From Varroa destructor (Eukaryota; Arthropoda; Arachnida; Mesostigmata; Varroidae), in contig NW_019211458.1 of NCBI RefSeq assembly GCF_002443255.2, forward strand, positions 21,065,643-21,129,642: a stretch of DNA of 64,000 nt. Direction: 5' to 3'. Of the stretch, positions 62,501-64,000 are shown in pieces. Both the position numbers and the translations under genes were made by a program. Below the pieces are notes generated by a model. That model was not told where the DNA came from. It did no database searches and worked only from the letters and a program-made list of their open reading frames with translations. The first letter of the stretch is position 1. Each line of letters begins with the position of its first letter.

Positions 62501-64000
62501 GAGCCTTGTCTTTTTCATGTGCTGCGTATTTATCAAAACTTATCATGTGTGAACGTATATATTTGTAAAGGCGTACATGACTGAAAGTGAGAAAACTCCC
62601 AAATCCCGACTTGATAACTTAATCCACGTTATGAGTACCCTCCGGCTGTGATCCACATGCTTTTTCCGAGGCGACTTATTTGCACATTTGTTTTCGGCGG
62701 CGGGTACCCATCCAGCGATGATTAGTCCTCTCCGTAAGACAATTTGGAAACGTTATGTTATTTCGATGTTATTACCTTTGCTCAAACTGTATTTCATTAG
62801 TAATAGACTATTGATAACGAATTAGTTCCCTGAGAGTGGACAAATACATTCTGTCATGTACCCATAATAACAAGAGGAAAAGCTTCTTTTAATATGTCAG
62901 GAGCTGTTGAAGAACCTAAAAATCTCGCTGCTACATTATCTGCGAGGTCATTGTCGTACGAGAAAGTGTCGGTACTACCTTTTCGCTCATCGCCTCAAAG
63001 CTGTTTCCTGTCAGATATTCCGTAAGTTTTGAAAAGAGGAGCGACCCGCAAGGAGCTAGATACACCGAGTACTAGAACTGTGAGATTATAGATGCGAATT
63101 TTTTTTTTTTTGGAAAAAGCTATACGAGTAGCATAGTGTGACCCAGTGCATCGTCGTGGTGAAAAATTCTTCACTTACTTCACTTATAAGGTTTAAACTT
63201 TTTGACAAACAGTTCTGGGGAATGTTGGTTTCTTTTCAAATGCGTTAAAGTTTACCTGAAACTGTTGCGGAAAGGCCCGCGTGCTCTTCACAGATAAGTT
63301 CTGTTCGCCTTCAAATATTTTCTAAATGGTCTGACATGGCTTGAACTTCCTAGGCATGATTTAAGCGTATTCTAGAGTTGCCTATTCCATGATTTCACCC
63401 AGTTTCGCTGCAATACGTCGCATACAACGAACGCTATTTTCAAGGCTATCTTGTCCATTACAAAGCAGTGGGCGCTACTCGTCATTGACTCATGGCTTGG
63501 TTCTCAAAGGCCTTCTGGCGCTATTAACTTTGTTGTCAACAGAGAACATGATACACGCTGGTTAATGATCTATTTTCGCTTACGAAAGCGATACAAGATC
63601 GAGAGTCATTCGTTGATTCAACATGCAAAATACACGTTTGACTGCTCTGAAATTTGGCTTCTTCCCATACACAATCTATAGAGTACACGCACAGACAAAC
63701 GAGTGTAATGCCGGGGGCCTTGGCCGAGGGCCAATACTTGTTTCACTCAGAACGTCATGTCCAGAACAATTATTGTTGAACTTGTTTTTGATTCCCAATA
63801 ATGAAGCTCTCCTAACAGTCTACTACGTATAGTCATCTCGGAACGTATGTTGTTAGCTAGTTTCGTATACGTACTACGTAGTACACCTGGTTGAGTTTAG
63901 TGTATATATACAGTTAATTATGACTAATTATAATAGAACTACATGCCAGAACTACAGTTATAAAAAGGCAGTATCATAATTTTTATTACTCCCACTTTTT
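50581..64000. other. Intergenic region, unassigned ORFs only
   Basis: About 13.4 kb with no recognisable gene. The longest ORFs are on the - strand: 58467-58916 (149 codons, one CPRCG and an upstream CAHRCERH), 52892-53245 (117 codons, ordinary amino-acid composition, preceded by a possible ATAG acceptor) and 51428-51760 (110 codons). On the + strand, 63451-63681 is open. No conserved domain was seen in any. A small hairpin with 8-bp arms lies at 52000-52018, and a 14-bp palindrome GTACTACGTAGTAC at 63871-63884. Confidence 0.5.

Noticed and set aside
1..64000. CRISPR arrays, bacterial operons, integrated viral genes
   Set aside because: No regularly spaced direct repeats, no bacterial gene organisation and no recognisable viral protein motifs were seen; the sequence is eukaryotic in style throughout.

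Overview
The window looks like arthropod nuclear DNA. It has widely spaced, intron-split genes with GT/AG junctions, AATAAA polyadenylation signals, abundant AT-rich non-coding sequence and many microsatellites. Protein content fits a chelicerate such as a mite or tick, but that is an impression from gene style; the species cannot be fixed from this sequence. Only two protein-coding loci can be supported.

Left part (1 to about 18,060, + strand): the 3' end of a homothorax/Meis gene, a TALE-class homeobox transcription factor. Three coding exons are visible: 1298-1446, 1840-1916 and 13074-13425. Together they encode the acidic linker, the whole TALE homeodomain and a Met/Gly/Ala/His-rich tail ending MDIHAN, like the MDIHA-type end of Meis proteins. 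The N-terminal MEIS/PBC-interaction exons must lie left of base 1. The second intron is about 11.2 kb and interrupts the codon for homeodomain Trp48. The stop is followed by 44 further in-frame codons, then by an adenine-rich 3' UTR that may run about 4.6 kb to AATAAA at 18051.

Middle (about 18,060-30,480): AT-rich intergenic DNA with short unrecognised ORFs and a TA microsatellite. At 30,487-31,601 on the - strand lies one compact, apparently intronless gene with a TATA box and polyadenylation signals. It encodes a secreted protein built of Val-Pro/Lys-Pro-Tyr repeats, probably a cuticle or other extracellular-matrix structural protein.

Right part (about 31,600-64,000): no gene could be recognised. 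It holds two perfect short-loop hairpins (33829-33873 and 49652-49692), a strong G-quadruplex motif (38054-38077), a GC-rich patch (about 35,030-35,570), a cluster of trinucleotide repeats (about 49,550-50,580) and unassigned ORFs of up to 149 codons. The two genes are not functionally linked: one is a developmental regulator with large flanking non-coding DNA, the other a structural gene transcribed towards it.

The observations most worth testing are the in-frame extension after the hth stop and an intronic polyadenylation signal that could yield a homeodomain-truncated isoform.
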